DNA of 64,000 nt from Urophycis tenuis (taxonomy: Eukaryota > Chordata > Actinopteri > Gadiformes > Phycidae). Positions 15,501 to 27,770 of the stretch are shown here, piece by piece. Below the pieces are notes generated by a model, which ran no database searches, was not told the DNA's origin, and worked only from the letters and a program-made list of their open reading frames with translations. Numbering within the stretch: the first letter of the stretch is position 1; the number at the start of each line of letters is the position of its first letter. The stretch spans positions 8,949,747 to 9,013,746 of the forward strand of contig JAXIVH010000016.1 in assembly GCA_036785325.1 (NCBI GenBank). The letters run 5' to 3'. The translations under genes were made by a program, and so were the position numbers.

Positions 15501-16362
15501 GGCATGGTAACCTTCAAACAAAATGCCGGAGGGCGCCTCTCAACCATCTCAACCATCCTCTCTACCTCACTGCCCTTACCTGCTCCCAGACTTAAACATT
15601 AAAACCAGATAAATGAGGTTAAAACCAGTTTAGGCCAACAATGTACAGTAAACTACCGCATCGGCTATATCATGGAGCTGGTGTAGATGGTGCACTGGTC
15701 TGGATGTGACACCAGATCTGTCATTTAGAACCTAACCCTCTGACCCCCAAGGATTCTACATGCACACCTTGTGCTGTAGAAGGGCCTGGCCATGAATTCA
15801 CTGGATGTGGACAGACAGACAGACAGAAAGAGACAGAGAGAGTGAGAGAGCGAGCCATAACAGGGGGTACTTGAGGCTTTAATCCTGGTTTAATCTCGTT
15901 AAGGGTTCCTGGGGTTGATAAACAGAGTTTGGATCTTTGTTTTGGAATCCCAATGATGGATTATTTCCCTCTTACACTGCCGGGGGATTAGAAACACAGC
16001 AGGACTGACTGACTGATGACTGACCGCCTGCCCCTCAGAAACAGAGAAACCTTTGGTTCATGTCAACAGAGGAACAACAAACAGCAGAAATGTTACCAAG
16101 TCTGGAGGTGAGTCCCAAGACATCCAGAGCTGATCTTAATGGAGGAGAAAAGCTGCCTGCCTCCTGGAGTGCGGCCAATCACATGCGCTTATGGTCATGG
16201 CCTTGGCCAATCAGAGTGTCTGATGGTTAACGGTCGCCTGGAGACACAGTAAATCACACTTCCTTAAGGTCACAGCAGCCCCCACACACTGCAGTGACAC
16301 ACACAGGCACAAACAAGCAGCCAGAGCATGGACATTCCTCACGACTGGCCGTCAGAGCACGC

Positions 16363-16366
<4 letters not shown>
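15501..16366. other. Intronic sequence, nothing recognised
   Basis: Contains a short (CAGA)n/GA-rich patch at about 15,808-15,855. No open frame of interest. Confidence 0.5.

Positions 16367-16421
<55 letters not shown>
16367..16421. repeat. (GT)n microsatellite
   Basis: Uninterrupted GT tract of about 55 bp. Confidence 0.95.
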
Positions 16422-16422
<1 letters not shown>

Positions 16423-16781
16423 CCACTAGTGGACAAAACAATGGCTCCATTCTACTCAGATCTTTTCAGACAGACAGAGGAATCAGAAGTCATGGAATGA
16501 TGCACAACCAGTAAACAACGCGAGGGCCGCGGGGAAAGGGGCAGACGTGATTGGGCGCCAGTGGTGACCTTCTGTGCACCTGAGCCAGTCACAGAGAGGC
16601 ATGCAGGCCACACACTGCGCCCTGGACCAGGTTGAGGCCAAGAGACATTTAAGACAAGAAAAGGGGCGGGTTTGTGTAAAAGTAGAGGCCATCTGTCATT
16701 GGCCATGCCCCGCCGCTCGGCGAGTGGTCAGCGGCGCCCGGGGGATGGGGGGGGGGGGGCAGCACTGGGCCCCAGGCCAGA

Positions 16782-16816
16782 GGAGGACTAATTCACACAG
16801 CGGGCAGTTTTATAGG
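16782..16816. repeat. Second copy of the 35-bp motif that precedes a (CT)n tract
   Basis: Identical over 35 bp to 3,358-3,392. Here the CT tract begins within 3 bp, against about 41 bp in the first copy. Confidence 0.85.
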
Positions 16817-18077
<1,261 letters not shown>

Positions 18078-18608
18078 TTGAAGAGAGAGACAGACTACAT
18101 CTGGGTGGACCTGGATGAAGAGCGAGACAGACTACATCTAGATGAAGAGAGAGACTACATCTGGGTGGACCTGGATGAAGAGAGAGACAGAACATCTAGA
18201 TGAAGAGAGAGACAGACTACATCTGGGTGGACCTGGATGAAGAGAGACAGACTACATCTAGATGAAGAGAGAGACAGACTACATCTGGGTGGACCTGGAT
18301 GAAGAGAGACAGACTACATCTAGATGAAGAGAGACAGACTACATCTGGGTGGACCTGGATGAAGAGAGAGACAGACTACATCTAGATGAAGAGAGGGACA
18401 GACTACATCTGGGTGGACCTGGATGAAGAGAGAGACAGACTACATCTAGATGAAGAGAGAGACAGACTACATCTGGGTGGACCTGGATGAAGAGAGAGAC
18501 AGACTACATCTAGATGAAGAGAGACAGACTACATCTGGGTGGACCTGGATGAAGAGAGAGACAGACTACATCTAGATGAAGAGAGAGACAGACTACATCT
18601 GGGTGGAC
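18078..18608. repeat. Composite 64-bp minisatellite (37-bp plus 27-bp half-units)
   Basis: Two related half-units alternate: GATGAAGAGAGAGACAGACT followed by ACATCTGGGTGGACCTG, and the same start followed by ACATCTA. About eight composite copies, with small GA indels. Confidence 0.93.
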
Positions 18609-18954
18609 CCGGGTGCCAATTGAGCTGAAAACAAGGTGAGACAAGAGGAGGCAGCGAATATGCTCTGCTGCATTACAAATGCTTTCAAAGCTTCCAAGAA
18701 CTTAAATGATGCCTCGTGCTGCAGACATCATCTCATAAAAACTGTGTGGCCATTAGAGAAAGGAAGAGAGGGGTGGGGGAGGGGGATACAGATTAAGTCC
18801 AGGAGAGATAGACAAAGTGAAAAAGTGAGAGATTTGAAAAAGGAGGGAGAGAGGACAGAGATAAATAGATAGAGAGGTAATGAGAGAGAGAGAAACAAAC
18901 AGAGTTGAAGAGAGAGAGTGAAGGAGAGAGTTTAAAAGAGGAGGGAGAGAGTTT

Positions 18955-18958
<4 letters not shown>
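18609..18958. other. Purine-rich intron leading into (GA)n
   Basis: Increasingly GA-rich DNA with no coding signal. Confidence 0.5.
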
Positions 18959-19041
<83 letters not shown>

Positions 19042-19095
19042 CAGAGAGACAGAGAGACAGAGAGACAGAGAGAGAGCGAGAGAGAGAGGAGAGAG
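18959..19095. repeat. (GA)n with (GACAGA)n segment
   Basis: GA tract to about 19,033, then GACAGAGA repeats and GA again. Confidence 0.93.
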
Positions 19096-19753
19096 AAGTT
19101 GAGAACCAGAGCATAACAACGTTTTTGGCTACAAAATGAGGTCAGGCAGAATATGAGTCAGACTTTCTTCCTCCTCTTCAGAAGCCCAACGTACAGTTGG
19201 TTCCAAGCTGACCCAGCCGCTCTGCAGCGTCCAGAAGTCCTGAACCCTCATGTACACCAAGATAACCGGCTGAACGGGCTGCAGAGTCTAGACCGTGTTG
19301 TTATTGACCCCAACAACAGAGTCTTTACACTGATTACACTCATCCGGCTGAAGGAGCTGCTTGAATTGAACCATTTGGTTGAGAAAAAACAATGCAAGCC
19401 TCAACCAAATTAATGCATGGCCAAAAATAAAATGAAAATGCAAGAGAGGCATATCTCTGTATTTCTTAGGATAGCAGTGCTGCTAAAGTATAAACAGCCC
19501 AGCTGGAGGCTCCTGGGCCCATTCCTCTGATCCCCCCGAGCTCGCCTCAGATGAGGTGTGCATTCCTGCCTATCAGCCCCTTCAAAGACTCTGAAACTTG
19601 ATCCTGCCGTCCCCCGGCCTGCATGCTGCACACAGACAACACACAGCGGCATGAGGACACCGCGGGGGCTGAGCCCAGCTGATCTACACGCTAGTCAGGA
19701 CTCAGAACCCGCTTATACCGGGTCGCTTCGTATCTCTACAGTAGACCATGAAG

Positions 19754-19791
<38 letters not shown>

Positions 19792-20213
19792 ACGTTGGGG
19801 TCACCGTTATAGCTTAAAAAGAAAACACTAAACACAAAAATTAAACGTCATGGAATAAGAATTTAAATCAAACTAATTCATTATGCTTGCTTTTCAAGCA
19901 TTTGCGAAGCATTTCAAGGATTAAGCATTGCTTTGCTTGAAAAAATAAGAAGCAAACTCATTTTTTAACAATAAAACTGAAAACCTGAACATATTTTTTT
20001 CCTGAAGAAAAACTAAGTTATAATTCATAATTTCATGAATCCTCATGCTCGACTCAGCAGAGTTATGATGAATCAAATAATCCAGCAGGTACTGCTCAGT
20101 TTGGCTCAGCCCAGTACAGACCAATCAACACCCATGAAATACTTTAACAATCAGGCGTCTAAACCCAGAGTACCACCTAGGTGTCTGTACGCAACCCCAG
20201 GTTTACATCTACC
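19096..20213. other. Intronic sequence with (CA)n at about 19,754-19,789
   Basis: No recognisable gene. AT-rich from about 19,810 to 20,040. Confidence 0.5.
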
Positions 20214-20908
20214 GCTGTGTCCCAGGTAGACCTCTGTGTCCCAGGTAGACCTCTGTGTCCCAGGTAGACCTCTGTGTCCCAGGTAGACCTCTGTGTCCCA
20301 GGTAGAACTGTGTCCCAGGTAGACCTCTGTGTCCCAGGTAGAACTGTGTCCCAGGTAGACCTCTGTGTCCCAGGTAGAACTGTGTCCCAGGTAGACCTCT
20401 GTGTCCCAGGTAGACCTCTGTGTCCCAGGTAGAACTGTGTCCCAGGTAGACCTCTGTGTCCCAGGTAGACCTCTGTGTCCCAGGTAGAACTGTGTCCCAG
20501 GTAGACCTCTGTGTCCCAGGTAGAACTGTGTCCCAGGTAGAACTGTGTCCCAGGTAGACCTCTGTGTCCCAGGTAGACCTCTGTGTCCCAGGTAGAACTG
20601 TGTCCCAGGTAGACCTCTGTGTCCCAGGTAGAACTGTGTCCCAGGTAGACCTCTGTGTCCCAGGTAGAACTGTGTCCCAGGTAGACCTCTGTGTCCCAGG
20701 TAGACCTCTGTGTCCCAGGTAGAACTGTGTCCCAGGTAGACCTCTGTGTCCCAGGTAGAACTGTGTCCCAGGTAGACCTCTGTGTCCCAGGTAGAACTGT
20801 GTCCCAGGTAGACCTCTGTGTCCCAGGTAGACCTCTGTGTCCCAGGTAGAACTGTGTCCCAGGTAGACCTCTGTGTCCCAGGTAGACCTCTGTGTCCCAG
20901 GTAGACCT
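20214..20908. repeat. Minisatellite of 19-bp and 17-bp units
   Basis: Units CTCTGTGTCCCAGGTAGAC (19 bp) and CTGTGTCCCAGGTAGAA (17 bp) are intermixed, about 38 copies. It shares GTAGACCTCTGTGTC with the next array. Confidence 0.95.
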
Positions 20909-20925
20909 CTCAGGTACAGGTAGAC

Positions 20926-21470
20926 CTGTGTCAGAGGCAGACCTCTGTGTCAGAGGAAGAAGAGGCAGACCTCTGTGTCAGAGGAAGATGAGGCAGACCT
21001 CTGTGTCAGAGGAAGATGAGGCAGACCTCTGTGTCAGAGGAAGACGAGGCAGACCTCTGTGTCAGAGGAAGATGAGGTAGACCTCTGTGTCAGAGGAAGA
21101 TGAGGTAGACCTCTGTGTCAGAGGAAGATGAGGTAGACCTCTGTGTCAGAGGAAGATGAGGTAGACCTCTGTGTCAGAGGAAGATGAGGTAGACCTCTGT
21201 GTCAGAGGAAGATGAGGCAGACCTCTGTGTCAGAGGAAGATGAGGTAGACCTCTGTGTCAGAGGAAGATGAGGTAGACCTCTGTGTCAGAGGAAGATGAG
21301 GTAGACCTCTGTGTCAGAGGAAGATGAGGTAGACCTCTGTGTCAGAGGAAGATGAGGCAGACCTCTGTGTCAGAGGAAGATGAGGTAGACCTCTGTGTCA
21401 GAGAAAGATGAGGCAGACCTCTGTGTCAGAGGAAGATGAGGTAGACCTCTGTGTCAGAGGAAGACGCAAA
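20926..21470. repeat. 30-bp minisatellite, about 18 units
   Basis: Unit GAGGAAGATGAGGTAGACCT plus CTGTGTCAGA, with GGCAG/GGTAG variants. It directly follows the 17/19-bp array and contains that array's core. Confidence 0.95.
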
Positions 21471-21584
21471 CTAGCGGGGATGTTGGCAGCTAACCAGGGC
21501 CTAACTCTATATTTAGCTTTGCAATGCACAATTTTCTAGATTGCAGAGTGACAATAATTGGCAGGTGGCCGTCAGAATGGACAC

Positions 21585-21787
21585 GGGGACCAGGTAGGAC
21601 CAGGTAGGACCAGGTAGGACAAGGTAGGACCAGGTAGGACAAGGTAGGACCAGGTAGGACCAGGTAGGACAAGGTAGGACAAGGTAGGACCAGGTAGGAC
21701 CAGGTAGGACCAGGTAGGACCAGGTAGGACAAGGTAGGACCAGGTAGGACCAGGTAGGACAAGGTAGGACCAGGTAGGACCAGGTAG
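21585..21787. repeat. 10-bp minisatellite (CAGGTAGGAC/AAGGTAGGAC), about 20 units
   Basis: Regular decamers with C/A alternation at the first base. The CAGGTAG core is also present in the 20,214-20,908 array. Minus-strand frames read PTWSYLVLPG-type repeats and are artefacts. Confidence 0.95.
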
Positions 21788-23640
21788 CTATCAAGGACAT
21801 CCACCCACACACCTCTCAGAGAGTCCACAGACCTTCATGTTCACCCAAGAGGCTCTTTTTTCGAGGGAAATGTTTGGAATGTCAGAACCCGGGAAAGGGT
21901 GATGAAGAGATTGAAGGGAAGGGGGAGGAAGGGGGAGAACCCTGCATTTCTCTTCCAGACCACAAGCTTTACTACAGAACGGCCCTTTGTGGGCCATGGA
22001 GCGCCCCTGGCCGGCAGCACCGGTGACCACCGCCAGACCAAATCCACGTTCGGAACAAAGTCCCAGTGAGCAGAATGGAGAAGGAAGAACAGTGGTGTCA
22101 GCACAAACACACCGCGGCCTTCAGCCGGACGGGGGGCTGCACATTCCACCTGTGTCAGGGGGCTCTGTGTCCAGGGGAGGAAGGTGAGCACCGGTCTGAG
22201 GCAGACCGGTCCGTCTGGGTGCTGAAAAGAGGCAGGATCCAGTCTGGACACTTTAGATAGGGACACACGGACAGATGGCTGCCAGATAGATTAGATTAGA
22301 TTCAACTTTATTGTCATTGTGCAGAGTACAAGTACAGGGACAACGAAATACAGTGGGGGAAATATAAGGGGAATATAAGGGGAATAGGGAACACTGCTTA
22401 GGGTATAGATACAAAAACCCCTAAAGGTTATTCACTGAACTGACGCTGAGCGAGTTTCAGGAGGTTCAGCTAACACTGAACGGATACCCACTCACTGCTG
22501 AAAACAAAAGGAGCTGTATCTCATACTTACTGTTGAGACTCTATTGTTAAGATTTGCGATATTAGCCTAGCGCGATTAGCTTGCCATGTTGTTGCATTAG
22601 CCCATTTCTGACAAAGCACACCAACTTAGACGGACCGGTCTAAGCCTTCAGCAGTTAATCAAAGCATGCTAGGAGTGTGAAACGGCAGTGATGAACCTGT
22701 GATCCTGCCTGGCTCAGCACCAACACACAGGGGGTTCTGGGAAATGGACACAGAACCAAGGAAGACACAACCGCTCATCAGGGAGCCACTAACACCAACT
22801 CAGCGGGTCGTTGAAAGAACCCAACCCGCCACGGCCTGTTCTGTTTGTGTGCAGGCGGCTAGCGGGGGAAGCTAACGGTTAGCGCGACAGGCATCTGGCG
22901 TGCCGCTAGCCTGATCCTGGTTTAATGTAATGGCACTCTGCCGCCATTGCCACAAACAAACAGAGCCCACCGACATGGGGGAGGAATGTGGTGGGAGGAG
23001 TGAGGGAGAGAGGGAGGGAGGGACCACCGGCTGAGGGGGGGGGGGACAGTCTCTAGGTTAATAAACAACATCCCTCGACCCCAGATCTGCTCATATGTTA
23101 CAACCCAAGTGTGTGTGTGTGTGTGTGTGTGGTGAGCGGTCTGAAGTATGGACCGTGGAGGCCAGGACAGTTCACACCTCAGGTCAGGACCCGGTTGACC
23201 CCACACACACTTGGCTAGACGGAGCATCAGGGTGCACACATGTGGGTGTCAGGGTCCGGGTCGAAGCCCGGCCCAGTCCATCGTTGGTGTTGGGATCGGA
23301 GCCCAATACAACATGCCTGTTTGGTGTGAAGCCTCTGCAAACACTCGTGAGGGTCAAAGCCCCGTCCAGCGCTCATGTTAGGGCCCAAGACCAAGACCAC
23401 TCTCAGGGTCAGAGTCCAGCTCTCTCGCTCAGCTTGATTGAACGTGGTGTTCGGGTCGAGGCCCGGTCGAACACCTGACGAGCAGACGGAGACGAAAAAG
23501 TCCAACTCCCCCAGAGAGGGACACCCAAAGTGTGGGACAGAGCAATGACCTGCTGACCACGTCAAAAAAAACGGTTCACCTCTCCGGCCGCCGTGCTGCG
23601 CCTTGCGCCCAGACAGCAGGCATGTGTTCAGCATTCCTGC
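21788..23640. other. Intronic sequence with a LINE 3' tail fragment
   Basis: A minus-oriented LINE 3' end lies at about 22,283-22,430: ATTAGATTAGATTCAACTTT read in reverse gives GACAATAAAGTTGAATC plus a TAATC repeat. A short (GT)n is at 23,109-23,131 and a G-run at about 23,035-23,045. A 141-codon minus frame at 21,841-22,266 is not recognised. Confidence 0.5.
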
Positions 23641-24225
23641 ACTACACACACCGTCTGACCCACGCCGTGGAGACCAGTGTTGCTGGTTCACTACACACAC
23701 CGTCTGACCCACGCCGTGGAGACCAGTGTTAGTGGTTCACTACACACCGTCTGACCCACGCCGTGGAGACCAGTGTTGCTGGTTCACTACACACACCGTC
23801 TGACCCACGCCGTGGAGACCAGTGTTGCTGGTTCACTACACACCGTCTGACCCACGCCGTGGAGACCAGTGTTGCTGGTTCACTACACACCGTCTGACCC
23901 ACGCCGTGGAGACCAGTGTTGCTGGTTCACTACACACCGTCTGACCCACGCCGTGGAGACCAGTGTTGCTGGTTCACTACACACCGTCTGACCCACGCCG
24001 TGGAGACCAGTGTTGCTGGTTCACTACACACACCGTCTGACCCACGCCGTGGAGACCAGTGTTGCTGGTTCACTACACACCGTCTGACCCACGCCGTGGA
24101 GACCAGTGTTGCTGGTTCACTACACACCGTCTGACCCACGCCGTGGAGACCAGTGTTGCTGGTTCCCTACACACCGTCTGACCCACGCCGTGGAGACCAG
24201 TGTTACTGGTTCCCTACACCGTCCC
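23641..24225. repeat. 47/49-bp minisatellite, about 12 units
   Basis: Unit CACCGTCTGACCCACGCCGT, then GGAGACCAGTGTTGCTGG, then TTCACTACA. Period is 47 bp, or 49 bp where an extra CA is present. CpG-containing; no gene. Confidence 0.95.
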
Positions 24226-24584
24226 CCTGTGCAGCGCCTGCCTGAGACTACAAAGAGAGGTGCATGTCTGGACAGGAACCAGCCTCGCTGCTACCCCCAG
24301 CCATAACTACCAGGCAGACAGACAGGTAGAGAGAAACACAGGTAGGGAGGAAGACATGTAGAGAGCAACAGACAGGTAGAGACAGACAGTTAGTTAGAAA
24401 GAGGTAGGCGGGAGACAGACGAGTAAAACGAAAGAGAGGTAGGGATGAAGACAGACAGGTAGGAAAGAAGACAGATAGGAAACAGACGAGATATTAGCGA
24501 GTCCTGCAGTAGTCAGTCAGAGGCTCCATGTGACCCCTCAGAGAGCCAACAAACACATGACTTCAATGGGAGAGGCTGCTGGGT

Positions 24585-24617
<33 letters not shown>

Positions 24618-24754
24618 AGCAGTAAAGAGGGGGAGGGGTGTGCTAGGGTCAGGGGGTGGGGAGGAAGGGGAGGGGGAGGGGTCTGAGCCTCAGTTCCTGG
24701 ATTACCAGCAAAGAAGAACCAGGAAAAAATGTGTGTGTATAGTGTGTAAATCTA

Positions 24755-24762
<8 letters not shown>
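24226..24762. other. Intronic sequence with short (AGAC)/(GT) repeats
   Basis: GACAGGTAGAGA-type degenerate repeats at about 24,315-24,480 and (GT)n at 24,587-24,615. No coding signal. Confidence 0.5.
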
Positions 24763-24803
<41 letters not shown>

Positions 24804-24816
24804 CAGCCATCAACCA

Positions 24817-24849
<33 letters not shown>

Positions 24850-24852
24850 GGC
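24763..24852. repeat. (TA)n and (AGAC)n microsatellites next to an exon
   Basis: (TA)n at about 24,763-24,797 and (CAGA)n at about 24,819-24,851. The second ends about 6 bp from the ANKRD50 exon 1 donor site. Confidence 0.92.
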
Positions 24853-24857
24853 CGTAC

Positions 24858-25354
24858 CTCTTGAAGGCGTCCACTGGGTTCCTCTCACACTCCCCGGGCT
24901 GCAGGGCGCTCTGGACCGCCGGCTCCCGCAGCCTCTCTTCGTAACCCGGCAACAGGCCCCCGCCGCTCAGCTGGGCCACCAGGCCGCGCACAAAGCCCCC
25001 CACGCTCAGGGTGTGGGAGTCATCCGCACGGCAGAAGTGGAAGGCCAGGGCGTGGCGATGGAGCCCCCGCTGGCTGCTCTGGGGCGAGGTGGGCCACAGC
25101 AGCTCCGTGCCCACCGCGGTCTTCCCGCTGCCCGGACCGCCCACCAGCAGAACTCCCCAGGGGGCCCCGGGGTTGGGGCCCCCCGAGGCAGAGGAGGAGG
25201 TGGAGGAAGAGGGCGCGGCGGGGGGCGGGGCGGTGCTCGGGGCCGGTGCCAGAGTGGCCGTGGGAGTCTTCTCCTGCAGACAGTGCTGGATCTTGTGGAA
25301 GACCCACTCGCGGCAGTAGAACCGCTTGCCCTGCAGAAGGCTGGTCTGGGCCAT
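24858..25354 (-). CDS. ankrd50: ANKRD50 first coding exon (P-loop NTPase start)
   Basis: The exon encodes MAQTSLLQGKRFYCREWVFH, then KIQHCLQEK, a low-complexity Ala/Pro/Ser spacer (about residues 31-63), WGVLLVGGPGSGKTAVGTEL (Walker A, about residues 66-85), LALFHF-type segments and PGECERNPVDAFKR. This is the N-terminus of ANKRD50, an endosomal recycling protein with a STAND-type NTPase domain and many ankyrin repeats (about 1,430 residues in human). The start is chosen because conservation begins exactly at this Met. The donor is AAGAG|GTACGG; the exon is 497 bp (phase 2) and joins in frame to 14,300-14,532. The spacer is GC-rich and probably variable among species. Only about 243 codons of the gene are in the window. 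A 5' UTR exon junction upstream cannot be fixed. Confidence 0.95.
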
Positions 25355-26589
25355 GGCGACGTCAGCTCTACCTGCTCATTGGAGCCTTCTGCCCCGGCTG
25401 CCCTCACATCTCCTCCTCAAGCACAGACGTGCTGCCGACACAAACCTCCATGCCATCGGCTCCAGGGAGACTCTTCTGGGCGGAGCCGAGCTAGTGTTCA
25501 CGTGTGGAGACGCCCGAACACTCAGTCTGTTTTAATCACGAGGACTTGCAGCTCCAAGTCACCAGCAGACTATCTGGGTCAAAGTCACCACAAAATAGTC
25601 GCAAAATGAGGCTGAACCCATGAACGTTCCACCCACTTCAGCCGCAGTCCTCTGATTGGCTGAGCACAGCGTTGGTTGGCGTTAGCGGAGCGCGTGAAGC
25701 TGGGCACAGCATGGCACCCTGACCAAGTCAGCCCCGCTTCACTTCTCCATGCATGGCCCCCTCTGGTGCAGTCACACGCCACCCGCCAGCACCTCACAAC
25801 CACAACAGAACCTGGAGAGAAGAGGAAACCAACATCACAGGACAGTCTTTGTGAGTGATTTAACTCCACTTTCTGTGTTAAATAACGCAGGGATAACCCA
25901 GACTTTAACAACTGATCTCCCAGGCTGGCGGTTTATCCAGCAGATGTGTGTAACCGGTCCTTCCCTCCTCTCCCCACCAGCTTGCTTGACTTCTGGCCCG
26001 TCACTACACGCAATCATCAAACTCCAGCGCCTCCACCCAGAGTGCAGCGCATCGATCCCTGATCAGCTGTCCAGACCTGCTGATGCAGCCAGCAGCGTCT
26101 TTCCACCATGCACTGCAACTAAACGAACACCAACATCTGCTCGGAGCCAACCTCCTCCACAAGCCTCCTCTAGTCACCCATCGTCCTGCAGAACGAAGGA
26201 CGCCGTCCTTCACCGAATGCACCGCACAACCAACAGAAGAGGACTGTGGACAGACACACACTGACCGACGGGTGAGCAGAGAGGACTGTGGACAGACACA
26301 CACTGACCCGACGCCTGACGACGCATCCGTCGTTCATGCAACTACTAAACTGGCCAGACCATTTGCGTTTTTCCTATTTCCGATCGTTTCAAACGTCGCT
26401 CACCGCCTTGGCGTCCCTTATTTACCTTCGCTCGGTCCTCTCCGTGCTGCCAGTTCTGGAGTCCGTCCCGGTTCTGGAGCCCTGGACCAGGCCTGGACCA
26501 GGGGGCTTTCAAATGAACCCTTCGACCGCTGAGTTGAACACAATTCCAGACCTACAATCCAACGTACATCCCCTTCTTGTGAAAACGCT
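25355..26589. other. ANKRD50 5' UTR and upstream CpG-containing region
   Basis: No further coding exon is recognised. Plus-strand frames at 25,749-26,264 and 26,083-26,532 are open but match nothing. A perfect tandem phrase (GAGGACTGTGGACAGACACA, twice near 26,240-26,310) is present. Confidence 0.45.
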
Positions 26590-26745
26590 CCTTTCTTTGG
26601 GTGTGGGGCTCCTCCTTGCTCCTCCTGCTCTGCAGCTCCGTACTACCGCGGTCTCTCCTGCTGCTCCCTCCGCCTCCAGACCGCCCCTGGCACGCACGGA
26701 GCATGCGCAGCATTGGCGCAAGGCCTTGTGGGACACGGAGTTTTA
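26590..26745 (-). promoter_or_regulatory. Candidate ANKRD50 promoter (NRF1-like and CCAAT motifs)
   Basis: Read on the minus strand, GCCAATGCTGCGCATGCTCC (about 26,701-26,723) puts a CCAAT box next to an NRF1-like GCGCATGC motif in CpG-rich DNA. That fits a TATA-less vertebrate promoter firing toward ANKRD50, about 1.35 kb upstream of its ATG. No transcription start can be seen; inference only. Confidence 0.35.
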
Positions 26746-26776
26746 TTCACAAAACGGGCCGGCCACAGTTTTTTAA

Positions 26777-27433
26777 AGGGATATTCCGCCATTTTTGGAA
26801 ATAAGCTCATTTTCCACCTTCCCTCGAGCAAAACAATCAATATTTACCCTTTTTCCGTTCATCCAGCCGTTCTGTGAGTCTGGTGGTACAACTTTTAGCT
26901 GTAGCTTAGCATAGATCATTGAATCGCATTAGACCATTAGCATCTCGCCCGCTTAGAAGTGATATGACGCGCCTCAAAGTATAGTCCCGGTATACCACCG
27001 GTAATAGCAGGTAATCACGTTGGTTGTATTGCCGGAAGAAGCCTACAGGGACTATTGAGGCGCTGTGTCATATCACTGCGCCCATGGTACCTTTGCACTT
27101 TTCCTGGATTATTACGCCAGAATGAGAGTATAGTTCCGGGTAAAATCAGCCTAGAAAATCGCCACGTTTCATTTTCCGTCGGTCTTATTGCAGTTTCAAA
27201 CTTGAGAAGAGACAAGTTTTAAATGGGAAATATTCCGGAAATCGTAGTCACTTCTAAGCGGGCGAGATGCGAATGGTCTAATCCGGTTCAATTATCTATG
27301 CTAAGCTACAGCTAAAAGTTGTACCGCCAGACTCACAGAACGGCTGGATGAACGGGAAAAGGGTAAAGATCGATTGTTTTGCTCGAGGGAAGGTGGAAAA
27401 TGAGGTTATTTCCAAAAATGGCGGAATATCCCT
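26777..27433. mobile_element. Foldback MITE with about 190-bp TIRs and TTAA target duplication
   Basis: Flanked by TTAA at 26,773-26,776 and 27,434-27,437. It begins AGGGATATTCCGCC and ends with the inverse. The inverted arms run about 190 bp each (26,777 to about 26,966 against 27,433 back to about 27,244) with only scattered mismatches. TTAA plus an AGGG end suits a piggyBac-like non-autonomous element, though Kolobok is possible. No ORF of note. Confidence 0.85.
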
Positions 27434-27574
27434 TTAACGGACGCTCAAGCAGACGCGTGCACGCAGGGACACACGCATAAAACACACATTTTTAGTCTAG
27501 TCATAATCCCCATAGGCCCAATAGTAAACCCAGAAATGTTGAGTACCCTAAAGTTTTAAACATATTTAAACATC

Positions 27575-27770
27575 CATCCATCCATCCATTGTCGTAACCG
27601 CTTATCCTCTACGAGGGTCGCGGGGGGGCTGGAGCCAATCCCAGCTGCAACGGGCGAGAGGCGGGGTACACCCTGGACAGGTCGCCAGCCTATCACAGGG
27701 CCAACATACATAGACAAACAACCATTCACACTCACATACACACCTATGGTCAATTTAGAGATATTTAAAC
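27575..27770 (-). mobile_element. Fish retroposon 3' end with (CATC)n tail, RTE/Rex3-like
   Basis: (CATC)n, i.e. (GATG)n in reverse, is followed by the familiar fish repeat text ACCGCTTATCCTCTACGAGG and GGTACACCCTGGACAGGTCG, ending near CAATTTAGAG. A (GATG)n 3' tail is described for Rex3-type RTE LINEs. The class is inferred from this tail and memory of the repeat. Confidence 0.55.

Noticed and set aside
20214..21470. CRISPR-like regular repeats
   Set aside because: Units are contiguous tandem repeats without unique spacers, in a vertebrate genome; minisatellites.
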